Under the pieces are notes generated by a model. The model was not told the origin of the DNA and did not search any database. It saw nothing but the letters and a program-made list of their open reading frames with translations. A stretch of 64,000 nt of DNA, taken from assembly GCA_026397915.1 (NCBI GenBank), contig JAPLTX010000024.1, positions 62,001 to 126,000 on the forward strand. Direction: 5' to 3'. A program made the translations under genes and the position numbers. Position 1 is the first letter of the stretch. Each line of letters opens with the position of its first letter. Origin of the DNA: Verrucomicrobiota bacterium. GTDB taxonomy: Bacteria; Verrucomicrobiota; Verrucomicrobiia; CAIQCK01. Positions 53,722 to 63,269 of the stretch are shown here, piece after piece.

Positions 53722-56271
53722 GTGCGATTGAGACTCCAATGGCTTCTCGCTGTCTGCGCCGCGTTGTTCGCGGCGTGGCCGGCGTGTGCCGCGGAGACGC
53801 GCTCGTCCGCGGAGTTGTGGCGGACCGGGAGCAACGCGTTTCGCGACGGCATCTACGATGTTGCGGAGCGGCAATTGCGCGAGTTGCTGACGGCGTATCC
53901 GAAGTTCTCCAATGCCGAGGAGGCGACGCTGCTGCTGGGAGAGACGCTGGTGCTCTCCGGCCAGACGGAGGCGGGGCTGCAATGGCTGACGGCGGCGGTG
54001 GCAAAGTTTTCGACGGGCCATTTCGCCGATGCGTTTGTCTTTTGGCATGCCGAGGCGCTCTCGCGCGTCGGCCGCTGGAAGGAGGCCGAGCAGCGTTACC
54101 GCGAGTTGCCGGAAAAGTTTTCGTCGAGCCGCTATGTGGCGCAGGCCCAATACGGACTCGGCTACGCGCTGTTCGTGCAAGGCAATTTCGCCGAAGCCGA
54201 CACGACGTTCGGCACGATTTCGCCGAAGCTCGCCTCTCGCGAGGTGCTGGGCGACGCGGCCCTGATGCGGGGTCGGATCGCCTTGATGGCGAAGGATTAT
54301 GGCGCGGCAGAGTCGCATTTCGAATCGGTGACGGAACGTTTCGCCAATACGCCCGTCGGTTTGCAGGCGTTCTACTGGCTGGGCCAGTTGCGCCGGGACC
54401 AGGGCAACCTTGAAGGCGCGGCCGCCGCGTTCGACAAGGCGCTGGCGGGCGGCCGCGTCGCGCCAGCCATGTCAGCGCTGGCGGCGCAAACGTGGCTCGC
54501 GCTGGGCGAGGTGCGGCTGGCGCAGCATCGCTGGACGGAGGCGGCGGCGGCGTTTCGCGGAGCGTTCGCGCGCAGCGCGAGCGAGGCAATCAAACGGTCG
54601 GCAGTGGCGCAGTTGAACGCACTGGCGCCGCGGATGGCGCGGAGCGAGGACGCCATCGGCCTGCTGCGGGTCTTTGTGAACGAACACATGCAAGACGCGC
54701 TGACGACACCGGTGTTATTGCGCTTGTCGCAAATGCTAGCGGCGGCGAAACGGCATGAGGAGGCGATCGAGTTCTTCCAGCGGCTGGCAACACAGTTCCC
54801 TCAAAGCGAGGAAGCGGCAGCCGCGCTCTCCGGCGCAGCGTGGTCGCAACTGGCGTTGGGTCACATGACCGAGGCGTCGGACGGGTTCGCGCAAGTGACG
54901 CGGATCGCGAAAGACCCGGCGCTGGTAGCGCAAGCGTGTTTCAAACTGGGCGATTTGGCGTTTGCGGCGAACGATTTTGTGAAGGCTGCCGACAACTACG
55001 AAAAAGCGCTGCACGCCGAACCTCGCGGGCCGCTCGCCGGCGAAGCGCTTTGGCAACTGGCACTGGCAGCCGGCCGCGCTGGCCAGGCTGATCGCAGTGC
55101 AGCAGCGCTTGAAAAGTTTCTCGCCACCTATCCGCAGCATCCGCATACCGACGAAGCGTGGCTGCAACTCGGCCAGGCATATGTCGCGCAATACCGGTAT
55201 GAGAAGGCGTGGATGACGTTCGAGAAACTCTGGGTCGGCCGCGAACCGAGCAAGCTGGCAATGCAAGCGCGGCTGGCGGCGGCGGCGGCGCGCCAATCGG
55301 CGGGCCGTTGCTTGGAGGCGGCGCGGAGCTACGAGGAGGTGCTTACGCTGAAGCCGACGGAAGATGTGGCGGCGCAGGCGGCGTTCGAGCGCGCGCGCTG
55401 CCTGTCGCTGGCCGGTGACGAGGTTGGGGCGCGCCAAGGTTTCGAGCGGGTGCTAAAGGATTTTCCGAAGACGTCGCAAGCTGCCGAAGCGATGTTCAAG
55501 TTGGCGGAGCAAAAGTTCAACCGCAAGGAGTGGACCGAGGCGCAGAAACTTTTCGCCACCGTGCCGCAGCGATGGCCGGGCCACCGGGTGGCTGACAGCG
55601 CGCTGTTGTGGTCTGCGCGCGCGGCGTTGAACCGGCAGGCTTACAAAGAAGCGCGCGACATCCTGGAGGAGTTGTTGCAGAACCCGGCCTATCGCTCCAG
55701 CCCGTCGCGCGCCGAGGCGCGGCTGCTCGAAGCCGAATCACTGTCGGAAGAAGGCAAATTCGCCGAGGCGTTGCTGGTGTTTGAGAGCGTCACGCGCGAC
55801 TTCCCCGACACGCAGCAGGCGGACGAGGCGCTGGGCCGCCAGGGCGATTGCCATTTCAATCTGGCCACGGAGATTCCGGCGAACCCGAAACTGGAGCGTT
55901 ACCAGCAGGCCATCGTGACCTATCAGCAAGTGCTGAACAGTCTGCGCGCCAGTCAAGCGCTCAAGAGCCAGGCGCGTTACAAGATCGGCAAGTGTCAGGA
56001 GAAACTTGGCGAGACGACCAAGGCGCTGGAAAACTATCTGGCGATCATCTACGAGGCGGACGCGCAAGGGAAGATTCTGGCGGAGCCGGTGTGGTTCTCG
56101 CGGGCCGGTTTTGATGCGGGGGAGTTGCTGGAAAATCAGGGGCGATGGGCCGAGGCGGCAAAGGTGTATCTGCGGCTCATGAAGTCCGGCTTCCCGTGCA
56201 GCGAGCCAGCGCGGCAGCGATTGGAGAAACTCCGCACCGAACATCCCGAAGTGGTCAGCGGCGTGAAGTGA
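53722..56271 (+). CDS. Large periplasmic tetratricopeptide-repeat protein
   Basis: 849 aa from the GTG at 53722, chosen because it begins a signal peptide (LRLQWLLAVCAALFAAWPACA); a TTG at 53662 is the only longer option. The rest is a chain of ~20 TPR/TolA-binding-type repeats (ELLTAYPKFSNAEEATLLLGE, KYEKALHAEPRGPLAGEALW, VLKDFPKTSQAAEAMFKLAE). Resembles YbgF/BamD-like or PilW-like scaffolds. Probably organises an envelope complex; partners not visible. 73 bases after uvrA. Confidence 0.8.
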   Translation: MRLRLQWLLAVCAALFAAWPACAAETRSSAELWRTGSNAFRDGIYDVAERQLRELLTAYPKFSNAEEATLLLGETLVLSGQTEAGLQWLTAAVAKFSTGHFADAFVFWHAEALSRVGRWKEAEQRYRELPEKFSSSRYVAQAQYGLGYALFVQGNFAEADTTFGTISPKLASREVLGDAALMRGRIALMAKDYGAAESHFESVTERFANTPVGLQAFYWLGQLRRDQGNLEGAAAAFDKALAGGRVAPAMSALAAQTWLALGEVRLAQHRWTEAAAAFRGAFARSASEAIKRSAVAQLNALAPRMARSEDAIGLLRVFVNEHMQDALTTPVLLRLSQMLAAAKRHEEAIEFFQRLATQFPQSEEAAAALSGAAWSQLALGHMTEASDGFAQVTRIAKDPALVAQACFKLGDLAFAANDFVKAADNYEKALHAEPRGPLAGEALWQLALAAGRAGQADRSAAALEKFLATYPQHPHTDEAWLQLGQAYVAQYRYEKAWMTFEKLWVGREPSKLAMQARLAAAAARQSAGRCLEAARSYEEVLTLKPTEDVAAQAAFERARCLSLAGDEVGARQGFERVLKDFPKTSQAAEAMFKLAEQKFNRKEWTEAQKLFATVPQRWPGHRVADSALLWSARAALNRQAYKEARDILEELLQNPAYRSSPSRAEARLLEAESLSEEGKFAEALLVFESVTRDFPDTQQADEALGRQGDCHFNLATEIPANPKLERYQQAIVTYQQVLNSLRASQALKSQARYKIGKCQEKLGETTKALENYLAIIYEADAQGKILAEPVWFSRAGFDAGELLENQGRWAEAAKVYLRLMKSGFPCSEPARQRLEKLRTEHPEVVSGVK

Positions 56272-56620
56272 CCGTCTTTCTCTGCATAGACAATCTACCT
56301 GTGCGAGGTTCAGGTTTTCCCTAACTGGACAGGTTCTGGCTGCAAGCCGAGGCGCAACTCAAGATTGACCACCAAGAAGATTCGCTGTGCTCCATCCGAG
56401 AAGTCATCGCGGCAGCACTGGCTGCAAACAGGGTCAGACAGTTGCCCGTTTTCCGGAAGAGCCGAGCGGAGGTTGAGACCGCTCTCGTTTGAAAATGCGG
56501 GATGTGCAGGCCGAGTGATTTCACGCCATCGTCTTCAAAACCCCTCCATGCGCTGACACCCGGCACGCTTGCTTTGACCTGTGGCACTGAGTAGTCTTCG
56601 TTGCTAATCAAAACAATCTT
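56272..56620. other. Intergenic region, nothing recognised
   Basis: 349 bases between the TPR gene and the thioredoxin gene. Short frames on both strands (for example 56365-56556 plus and 56321-56611 minus) show no domain, signal peptide or coding bias. No tRNA, terminator with T-run or clear promoter was found by eye. Confidence 0.5.
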
Positions 56621-57136
56621 ATGAAGACTCGATCGCTCTCATGCGCTGTGTTCGCCATCGTTGTCGTGTTGCTCACCGGGACTGTTGACCTCAGGGCCGC
56701 GCAAGCAGCCAAACCATCAACCAAGCCGGCCGAAGATTCCATCAAACGCCTCGACAAGGCCGGGGTGGACAAATATCTCAAATCGCTGAAAGGCAAAGTG
56801 GTGATCGTGGATTTCTGGGCCACATGGTGCCCACCGTGCCGCCAGGAAATCCCCGGCTTCATCGAGTTGCAGAAGAAACACGGCGACAAGGGCCTTGTGG
56901 TGGTGGGGTTGTCGTTGGACGATGAGACAGAGGCGGTCAAGGAGTTCTGCAAGACCGAGAAGGTCAATTACCCCATCTTCGTCGTCGGTCAGGACACGAC
57001 CACCGCATGGGGAAACATCGAGGCCATTCCAACGACGTTCATCTTCGACAAGGCCGGCAAGAAGGCGGGCGCACCGCGCATCGGCTACCACTCCAAAGAG
57101 GCATTCGAGAAGGAAATCGTGCCGTTGCTGAAGTGA
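56621..57136 (+). CDS. TlpA/ResA-like exported thioredoxin
   Basis: 171 aa. Signal peptide (SCAVFAIVVVLLTGTVDLRAAQA) followed by a thioredoxin fold: VVIVDFWATWCPPCRQEIPGF with the active site Cys70-Pro-Pro-Cys73, and AIPTTFIFD with the cis-Pro. CPPC plus PG after the helix is typical of TlpA/ResA proteins that reduce apocytochrome c or other periplasmic disulfides. No cytochrome-maturation genes are adjacent, though a small cytochrome c is encoded at 20198. Confidence 0.9.
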   Translation: MKTRSLSCAVFAIVVVLLTGTVDLRAAQAAKPSTKPAEDSIKRLDKAGVDKYLKSLKGKVVIVDFWATWCPPCRQEIPGFIELQKKHGDKGLVVVGLSLDDETEAVKEFCKTEKVNYPIFVVGQDTTTAWGNIEAIPTTFIFDKAGKKAGAPRIGYHSKEAFEKEIVPLLK

Positions 57137-57218
57137 CGGCAGAACCGGAGCTACAAAGCGACGGACAAGTGGCAGCGGCTCCCATGATTCTGACATCGCC
57201 CATCAAGGACTTTATTTC

Positions 57219-57983
57219 ATGCCATTGAAAGCTGTGATTCTGGCCGCGGGCAAAGGCACGCGGATGAAGGAGTTGACCCAGCAAATGCCCAAGCCGATGC
57301 TGGACGTGGCCGGACGGCCAGTGCTGGAACATATCCTGACCGGCTTGCGCGATGCCGGCGTGACGGAGGCTTGCGTCATTGTCGGTTATCGCGGCGACGC
57401 GATCCGCGAATATTTTGGTGACGGCTTGCGATTGGGGATGCATTTGATCTACGTGGAACAAGCTGTCCAAAACGGCACAGGCAAGGCTCCGGAGCTTGCG
57501 AAGGATTTCGTAGGCCGAGACAGTTTTGTGCTCAGCTATGGCGACATCCTGGTCACTCCCGAAAACTACCGGCGAATGAGAGACCTGTTCGACAAGTCGA
57601 AGCCAGACGCTTTGCAGACCGTCAAGCGCGGCGAGGATGTCACCAAAGGCGCGGTGGTCTGCTTCGACGAGGCTTTTTTCATGACCGATCTCATCGAGAA
57701 ACCGAAGCCGGAACAAGTCGAGGCGCTCATCCGCGCAGGCAAACTCCAACCCGGCGCGCCCGCTTGGTATAACGCTGGCATCTACATCTTCACGCCGCAA
57801 GTATTTGAGTTCATCGCCCGGCTGCAAAAATCAGTTCGTGGTGAATACGAATTGACCGATGCGCTCATTGCCATGTGCCGGGCGGGTCTGCGCATACGCG
57901 GCTGCGAACTGATGGGGCAATGGGCCGACGTGCGCGATCCCGAAGTGTTGGCCGAACTGCGGCAAACCTTGGGCAAATCTTGA
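57219..57983 (+). CDS. Sugar-phosphate nucleotidyltransferase (NTP-transferase family)
   Basis: 254 aa. Nucleotide-binding signature LAAGKGTRMKELTQQMPKPML at the N-terminus, then NGTGKAPELAKD, SYGDILVTPENY (catalytic Asp) and LIEKPKPEQ (sugar-binding EKP). It matches glucose-1-phosphate thymidylyl/uridylyl transferase-like enzymes and the GlmU N-domain, but no C-terminal beta-helix is present. It activates a sugar-1-phosphate for surface polysaccharide synthesis. 82 bases after the thioredoxin gene. Confidence 0.87.
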   Translation: MPLKAVILAAGKGTRMKELTQQMPKPMLDVAGRPVLEHILTGLRDAGVTEACVIVGYRGDAIREYFGDGLRLGMHLIYVEQAVQNGTGKAPELAKDFVGRDSFVLSYGDILVTPENYRRMRDLFDKSKPDALQTVKRGEDVTKGAVVCFDEAFFMTDLIEKPKPEQVEALIRAGKLQPGAPAWYNAGIYIFTPQVFEFIARLQKSVRGEYELTDALIAMCRAGLRIRGCELMGQWADVRDPEVLAELRQTLGKS

Positions 57984-58035
57984 GGTAACATGCTTGCGAT
58001 TCGCGGGGATTTTTGATGCCGAGCCGGTGTAAATA

Positions 58036-58138
58036 GATTCGGGCGGTGCATGCCAAGGAGGTGGGGGTGGGGAACCCCGCATGAAGAACACGCACACGCC
58101 CGAATCAAAGAACTCTGACTTTCATCACTTCCTTAGAC
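58036..58138 (-). ncRNA. Candidate structured small RNA displaying an anti-Shine-Dalgarno bulge
   Basis: 58036-58045 and 58097-58106 are a perfect 10-bp inverted repeat. Inside it GTGC/GCAC and ATGC/GCAT extend the helix, then a 10-base bulge and a GGGG/CCCC tip. On the minus strand the bulge (58063-58054) reads CACCTCCTTG, the anti-Shine-Dalgarno sequence of 16S rRNA; on the plus strand it reads as the matching SD. A good minus-strand promoter ends 7 bases before the proposed start at 58138. Not SRP RNA (no GGAAG core). The fold is seen; expression is inferred, and a bidirectional terminator is the alternative. Confidence 0.4.
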
Positions 58139-58144
58139 CGGCAG

Positions 58145-58173
58145 AATATAGCAACTGTTCAAGCAAGAGTAAA
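58145..58173 (-). promoter_or_regulatory. Sigma-70-type promoter candidate for the small RNA
   Basis: Minus strand: -35 TTTACT (58173-58168), exactly 17 bp, -10 TATATT (58150-58145, five of six). It lies in a convergent intergenic region where no protein gene needs a promoter on this strand. Confidence 0.45.
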
Positions 58174-58250
58174 GATTTTTTGCCGCAACCCTTTCCACCC
58201 TAACACCCTACCGACCAATATCTTGCATCGCCAGATCTTCGCCGGCTTTC

Positions 58251-59099
58251 TTACTTGCGCGCAACAACCTCGATGGTTCCACTGTTGCCCAGCAGAGCCA
58301 GCAGACAGGCGAGAGGCATGAAGACAACTTGCAAGGGCAGCAGCGATACTTTCAGCCAGAAGGGCAGCGGAACCCCCAGAGCGCTCAACACCGAGTAGAG
58401 CAAGGTCTGACGATACTCCGTTACGGCATGACTGATTTGCACGTTGCGAAAGCCGCATGTTTGCAGCAGCCGCGTCACCGCACGCGGTGAATAGTGCGCT
58501 ATGTGAAATGGGTAATCGAAATGATACCATCGCTCACCGGCGAGTTTCGCCTCCCACGACGCGAGGTTTGGAATCCGCAGCAGAAGAACTCCGTCCTCCC
58601 TCAAAATGCGGCGCGCCTCCGTCGCAAAAGCGACGGGATCCTCAACGTGCTCCAACACATGCACGGCTACGGCGGCGTCGAAGAAGCCTGTCTCGAATTT
58701 CGCCGACGCTAGCGTGCCACACCTTAGATGCGAGGGATCCACCTTCCCAGCCGCCAGTGCAATCGCCGCCTTGGACGTATCCACGCCGTAAGCTTCCGCG
58801 CCGTGTCGCTGCAACCACTCCGCCATCCAACCCGACCCGCAACCGATGTCCAGCACGCGGTGGCAGCCTTTCACCACCGAGAGGATACGTCTTTGTTCCA
58901 AGACCGTAAACACCCGGAACATCCAATCAAGCAGGCAGGAACCTCGCTTATAGTAATCGGCCCCGTAACCCGCGTCGTCACCGGGGGCAGGCAACGCGCT
59001 CCGGTCCGCGAAATGTAAGTCGCAATCCGGACAATAAAAAAAACGGCCGCCGAACCGGCGGCGATCTGTGTGGCTGTTGCAAATGAGACAGTGCGCCAT
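58251..59099 (-). CDS. Zinc-binding class I SAM-dependent methyltransferase
   Basis: 282 aa from the ATG at 59099 (MAHCLICNSHTDRR); the open frame to 59204 has no features. The N-terminal CLIC...CPDC pair is a zinc ribbon. The SAM domain has VLDIGCGSGWMAEWLQRHG, YGVDTSKAAIALA and AVAVHVLEHVEDP, followed by FHIAHYSPRAVTRLL. Two C-terminal hydrophobic stretches (PFWLKVSLLPLQVVFMPLACLLALL) suggest membrane association. Members of this group methylate sugars or lipids, fitting the nucleotidyltransferase next door. Confidence 0.82.
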   Translation of the reverse strand: MAHCLICNSHTDRRRFGGRFFYCPDCDLHFADRSALPAPGDDAGYGADYYKRGSCLLDWMFRVFTVLEQRRILSVVKGCHRVLDIGCGSGWMAEWLQRHGAEAYGVDTSKAAIALAAGKVDPSHLRCGTLASAKFETGFFDAAVAVHVLEHVEDPVAFATEARRILREDGVLLLRIPNLASWEAKLAGERWYHFDYPFHIAHYSPRAVTRLLQTCGFRNVQISHAVTEYRQTLLYSVLSALGVPLPFWLKVSLLPLQVVFMPLACLLALLGNSGTIEVVARK

Positions 59100-59324
59100 C
59101 GAACTCCAGTTGTATTGGTCTTCGCGGATTATTTCACGCCGTTTGTCAGGCAAATCGTTCGAACGGCGGACGCTTCCTTCTACCCTGCTCGCAACCGAAG
59201 ACAAGTTAAATCCAGCCAGCTTGCCTTTATTTCAATACCGGCGGGTATTGTCGTTTCTACCTCTGCGGGCCGTTGACTCGCTCAAGGTAGCGTGATACCG
59301 TCCGCCGCTTAATTCCCAACCGAA

Positions 59325-62108
59325 ATGGCTACCGATTATAAATCAACGCTGAACCTGCCTCAGACGGACTTCCCGATGAAGGCCGATCTGGTCACGCGTG
59401 AGCCGCAGATGCTGGCGCGTTGGGAGGCGATGAAGCTTTACGAGACGCTTCAGGACGCGCGACGCGACGCCCCGCTGTTCGTGTTGCACGACGGCCCGCC
59501 CTACGCCAACGGTAATGTCCACATCGGCACGGCGCTCAACAAGATTCTCAAGGATGTTGTCGTCAAAGCCGCTTCGATGGCCGGCCATCGGGCGCCTTAC
59601 GTGCCAGGCTGGGATTGTCACGGGCTGCCGATCGAACTGAAAGTGCAGAAGGAGCTTGAGAAGAGCCGCGAGCAGCTTACGTCGGCGCAGATGCGCGATC
59701 GTTGCCGCAAATACGCCGAGCATTTCGTGGACCTGCAGCGCAAGCAGTTCAAGCGGCTCGGCGTGTTCGGCGATTGGGAGCGCCCCTACCTGACGATGTC
59801 GCCGGACTACGAAGCCGCCATCGTCGCCACGTTTTTCGACATGTGGCACCAAGGCTACATCTATCGCGACACGAAGCCGGTTTACTGGTGCGTCACCTGC
59901 CGCACCGCGCTCGCCGCGGCCACGGCCGAGGCGGAATACGCCGACCACAAGTCCACATCGGTCTATGTGAAGTTCCCCGTCAAAAGCAAGCCGGGCAACT
60001 TCGTGATCATTTGGACCACGACGCCGTGGACGCTGCCGGCGAACCTCGCCATCGCGGTGCATCCCGAGTTCGATTACGTCTGGGCGCGCGTCGGCAACGA
60101 AACGTGGCTCGTGGCGGAGGCGTTGCTGCCGGTCGTAGCGCAGAAGGCTGGCGTCGCGAACTACGAGGTGATCTCGAAACACAAAGGTCGCGAGCTGGAA
60201 GCCAACAACGGCAACGGCGTCGTGGCGCGGCATCCGTTCATCGAGCGCGACTCGCCCGTCGTGCTCGCCACCTACGTCACGCTCGACACCGGCACCGGTT
60301 GCGTCCACACCGCACCGGGTCACGGTCTCGAGGACCACGACACCGGCCGACGCTACGGCCTGCCGACGTTGTCACCGGTGGACGATTCTGGCGTGTTGAC
60401 AGCGGACGCCGGCATCTTCGCCAACCAGCACGTGTTCAAGGCGAACCGGCCGATTGTCGAGCACCTGAAACAAATCGGCGCGCTCGTGGCCGAGGAGGAG
60501 ATTGCGCACAGCTATCCGCACTGCTGGCGCTGCAAGAATCCGATCATCTTCCGCGCGACGGAGCAGTGGTTCATCAACGTGGACCACAAGAACCTCCGCG
60601 ACAAGGCGCTGCACGAGATTGAGAAGGTCCAGTGGGTGCCGGCGTGGGGCTTCAATCGTATCCAAGGCATGATCGAGGAGCGGCCCGACTGGTGCATCAG
60701 CCGGCAGCGCGACTGGGGCGTGCCAATCCCGGTCATCAAGTGCGAGGCGTGCGGTTTCGTGTTCGAGGAAAAACAATACACCGACCAGCTCGTCGCGCTC
60801 GTGGCGCGGGAGGGCGTGGACGCGTGGTTCAAGCGCAGCGCCAACGATCTGCTCGCCGGCGTCCAATGCCCGCGCTGCAAACGGCCGACGGAATTTCACA
60901 AGGCCGCCGACATCCTCGACGTGTGGTTCGAGAGCGGCGTCAGCCATCGCGCGGTGCTGCGGCTGCGGCCGGAGTTGAAGTATCCGGCGGATCTTTACCT
61001 CGAAGGCAGCGACCAGCATCGCGGTTGGTTCCAGAGCGCGCTCTGGACCGCGCTCGCCACCGAGGGCCACGCGCCGTTCAAGGCGGTGGTCACGCATGGC
61101 TTCTTGATGGACCTGGAGACGAAGAAGAAGGTCTCGAAGTCTTATGGCAAGCCGCAGGACAGCGATGTCTATGTGAACCGGTTCGGCGCGGATGTGCTGC
61201 GGCTCTGGACGATCAGCGAGGACTACCGCAACGACGTGCCGCTGAGCGAGGAGATCATCGAACGCGTCGCTGGCACGTATCGCAAGATCCGCAACACCTT
61301 CCGCTTCCTTCTTGGCAACCTGAACGATTTTGATCCCGCGAAGGACGCCGTGCCGCCTGCCAAGCTGGAGGAACTCGACCGCTGGGCGCTGAGCCGGTTG
61401 CAGGGGTTGATCAAGACCTGCCACGAAGCTTACGCGAGCTACGAGTTCCACCGCGTTTATCACAGCGTCAACCAGTTCTGCACGGCGGACCTGTCGTCGT
61501 TCTACCTCGACATCTTGAAGGACCGGCTCTACACGCTCGGCAAGTTCTCGCACGAGCGCCGCAGCAGCCAGACGGTGATGCACACGATGGCGGCGGCGCT
61601 GGCCAAGCTGCTCGCGCCGGCAGTGCCCTTTACGGCGGACGAGGTCTGGCAATGCCTGCGCCCCGGCGGCGGGCGCGAGGCGCTGGACTCCGTGCATCTG
61701 GCGCTGCTGCCGAACCACGACGACCATCTGTTCGACGGCGAGCTTGAAGCGCGTTGGGAACGATTGCAGACGTTGCGGCAGGTAGTCGCGGTCGAATTGG
61801 AAAAGGCGCGCGCGAAGGGCACCATCGGCAAGTCGCTGGAGGCGTCCGTGACGCTGGGCGGCGGCGACGCGGAGACGAAGGCGATGCTGAAGTATTTTGA
61901 GCCCCAGTTGCCGGCGCTGCTGATCGTGTCGCAGGTGGCAATCGAGCTTGACCGCGGGGAGTCGTTTAGCGTAAAAGTCGCGCCCGCTTTGGGCCAGAAA
62001 TGCGCCCGATGCTGGCGGTGGGAGCCGTCCGTGGGCCAACACACCGGACATCCGGCGATTTGCTCGCGATGCGTTAGCGTGGTAGAGACGCTGGAGAAGT
62101 TAAACTGA
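59325..62108 (+). CDS. ileS: Isoleucine-tRNA ligase
   Basis: 927 aa. Class Ia architecture: [20 protein letters not shown] (HIGH site, here HIGT), [14 protein letters not shown], editing domain [19 protein letters not shown] and [39 protein letters not shown] (KMSKS site, here KVSKS) and a C-terminal zinc site CARCWRWEP...CSRC. Charges tRNA-Ile and edits Val. First gene of a run with the DksA/TraR-type gene, lspA and miaA; the ileS-lspA neighbourhood is common in bacteria. Confidence 0.97.
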   Translation: MATDYKSTLNLPQTDFPMKADLVTREPQMLARWEAMKLYETLQDARRDAPLFVLHDGPPYANGNVHIGTALNKILKDVVVKAASMAGHRAPYVPGWDCHGLPIELKVQKELEKSREQLTSAQMRDRCRKYAEHFVDLQRKQFKRLGVFGDWERPYLTMSPDYEAAIVATFFDMWHQGYIYRDTKPVYWCVTCRTALAAATAEAEYADHKSTSVYVKFPVKSKPGNFVIIWTTTPWTLPANLAIAVHPEFDYVWARVGNETWLVAEALLPVVAQKAGVANYEVISKHKGRELEANNGNGVVARHPFIERDSPVVLATYVTLDTGTGCVHTAPGHGLEDHDTGRRYGLPTLSPVDDSGVLTADAGIFANQHVFKANRPIVEHLKQIGALVAEEEIAHSYPHCWRCKNPIIFRATEQWFINVDHKNLRDKALHEIEKVQWVPAWGFNRIQGMIEERPDWCISRQRDWGVPIPVIKCEACGFVFEEKQYTDQLVALVAREGVDAWFKRSANDLLAGVQCPRCKRPTEFHKAADILDVWFESGVSHRAVLRLRPELKYPADLYLEGSDQHRGWFQSALWTALATEGHAPFKAVVTHGFLMDLETKKKVSKSYGKPQDSDVYVNRFGADVLRLWTISEDYRNDVPLSEEIIERVAGTYRKIRNTFRFLLGNLNDFDPAKDAVPPAKLEELDRWALSRLQGLIKTCHEAYASYEFHRVYHSVNQFCTADLSSFYLDILKDRLYTLGKFSHERRSSQTVMHTMAAALAKLLAPAVPFTADEVWQCLRPGGGREALDSVHLALLPNHDDHLFDGELEARWERLQTLRQVVAVELEKARAKGTIGKSLEASVTLGGGDAETKAMLKYFEPQLPALLIVSQVAIELDRGESFSVKVAPALGQKCARCWRWEPSVGQHTGHPAICSRCVSVVETLEKLN

Positions 62109-62116
62109 AAGATTGC

Positions 62117-62689
62117 ATGAAAAAGAAACTGACGAAGAAGGCGAAGCCGACCAAACACGCAGTGAAGAAGGCAACGAAGCCGGCGAAAAAGAAAATGCCG
62201 CCGACCGTCATCAAGTCGCTCGATACCACGGGCGGTGTGAAAAAGGCGCACGGCGAGATGGCGAAGTATCAGCGGCTGCTGTTGAACCTACGCGATCACG
62301 TAATTGACCAGATCAGCGGCCTCGCCGGCGAAAACCTCCGTCACAACCCCCGCGAGACGGCTGGTGACCTCTCTGGCTACAGTTTTCACATGGCCGACAC
62401 CGGCACCGATAATTTCGACCGCGAGTTTGCTCTGAGCCTCGTCTCTAGCGAACAAGAAGCGCTCTATGAAGTCGAGGGAGCGCTCAAGCGCATTGACCTC
62501 GGCACTTTCGGCAAGTGTGAATCCTGCGAGAAGACAATTGCCAAGGAGCGTCTGATGGCCGTCCCGTTCGCGCGGATGTGCGTCCGCTGCCAGTCTGAAG
62601 CGGAGCGCAATCGCAAGCGCGTCGCGGTGCAAACCGCCACTTTCTCCGAAATCACTGACGAGTCCGGCGAAGAAGAAGAGGAAGAATAG
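62117..62689 (+). CDS. DksA/TraR-type C4 zinc-finger protein with Lys-rich N-terminus
   Basis: 190 aa. The first ~35 residues are Lys/Ala-rich and histone-H1-like (KKAKPTKHAVKKATKPAKKK). A coiled-coil hairpin then begins (MAKYQRLLLNLRDHVIDQ), followed by DREFALSLVSSEQEALYEVEGAL and the C4 zinc finger CESC...CVRC, and a Glu-rich tail. DksA-type proteins enter the RNA polymerase secondary channel and mediate the stringent response. The basic tail may add nucleic-acid binding. It sits between ileS and lspA, a position this family occupies in several phyla. Confidence 0.87.
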   Translation: MKKKLTKKAKPTKHAVKKATKPAKKKMPPTVIKSLDTTGGVKKAHGEMAKYQRLLLNLRDHVIDQISGLAGENLRHNPRETAGDLSGYSFHMADTGTDNFDREFALSLVSSEQEALYEVEGALKRIDLGTFGKCESCEKTIAKERLMAVPFARMCVRCQSEAERNRKRVAVQTATFSEITDESGEEEEEE

Positions 62690-62728
62690 TCGGACCCGCG
62701 GATTGCGGATCACAATTCGCGCTTTGCA

Positions 62729-63259
62729 ATGGCTATGAACGTGCTGGCGTTGACCGCTGCGTTGGTGCTCGCCCTAGACCAAGTCACGAAGTGGCTGGTC
62801 CTCCATCATATTCATCCTCACCAAGAAATTCCCGTCATCGGCAAATTCTTCAGCCTCACGCATGTCCTCAACCGCGGTGCGGCGTGGGGCATGTTCGCGC
62901 ACTTCCCTCACAGCAATGTCATCCTTGCCACGTTTTCCATTCTCACCGTGCTTGGCCTCTGGATGATGCGCCACTCGCTGGCGGTCGTCAGCCTCCCGCA
63001 CCGTATTGCGTTTGGCATGATCGTCGGCGGCATCTTCGGCAACCTCACCGACCGCATTGTGCACGGTAGCGTTGTGGACTTCCTCGATTTCTACCTCGGC
63101 GAGGCCATCGGTCGCTGGCCGGCGTTCAACATCGCCGACAGCGCCATCTGCGTCGGCGTCCTCTTCTACCTGGTGGTGACGTTCTGGCCTGTCAAATCGA
63201 AGACTCCAGTTCCCGAATTGCCGTCGCACCGGAAATTCGGCACGCCGCCAACCAAGTAG
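62729..63259 (+). CDS. lspA: Lipoprotein signal peptidase
   Basis: 176 aa, four membrane helices. LDQVTKWLV and HVLNRGAAWGMF (family Asn/Arg), then the two catalytic aspartates in GNLTDRIVHGSVVDFLDF and WPAFNIADSAICVG. It cleaves lipoprotein signal peptides after lipid attachment, in the inner membrane. Directly after the DksA/TraR-type gene. Confidence 0.97.
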   Translation: MAMNVLALTAALVLALDQVTKWLVLHHIHPHQEIPVIGKFFSLTHVLNRGAAWGMFAHFPHSNVILATFSILTVLGLWMMRHSLAVVSLPHRIAFGMIVGGIFGNLTDRIVHGSVVDFLDFYLGEAIGRWPAFNIADSAICVGVLFYLVVTFWPVKSKTPVPELPSHRKFGTPPTK

Positions 63260-63269
63260 CCGCTCCGTT

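Noticed and set aside
58036..58106. Bacterial SRP RNA or 6S RNA
   Set aside because: Lacks the SRP GGAAG/AGCAGCC core and is too short for 6S.
59100..59324. T-box leader before ileS
   Set aside because: No T-box sequence, specifier loop or terminator-antiterminator pair seen.
60372..62051. 559-codon minus-strand frame
   Set aside because: Antisense of ileS.
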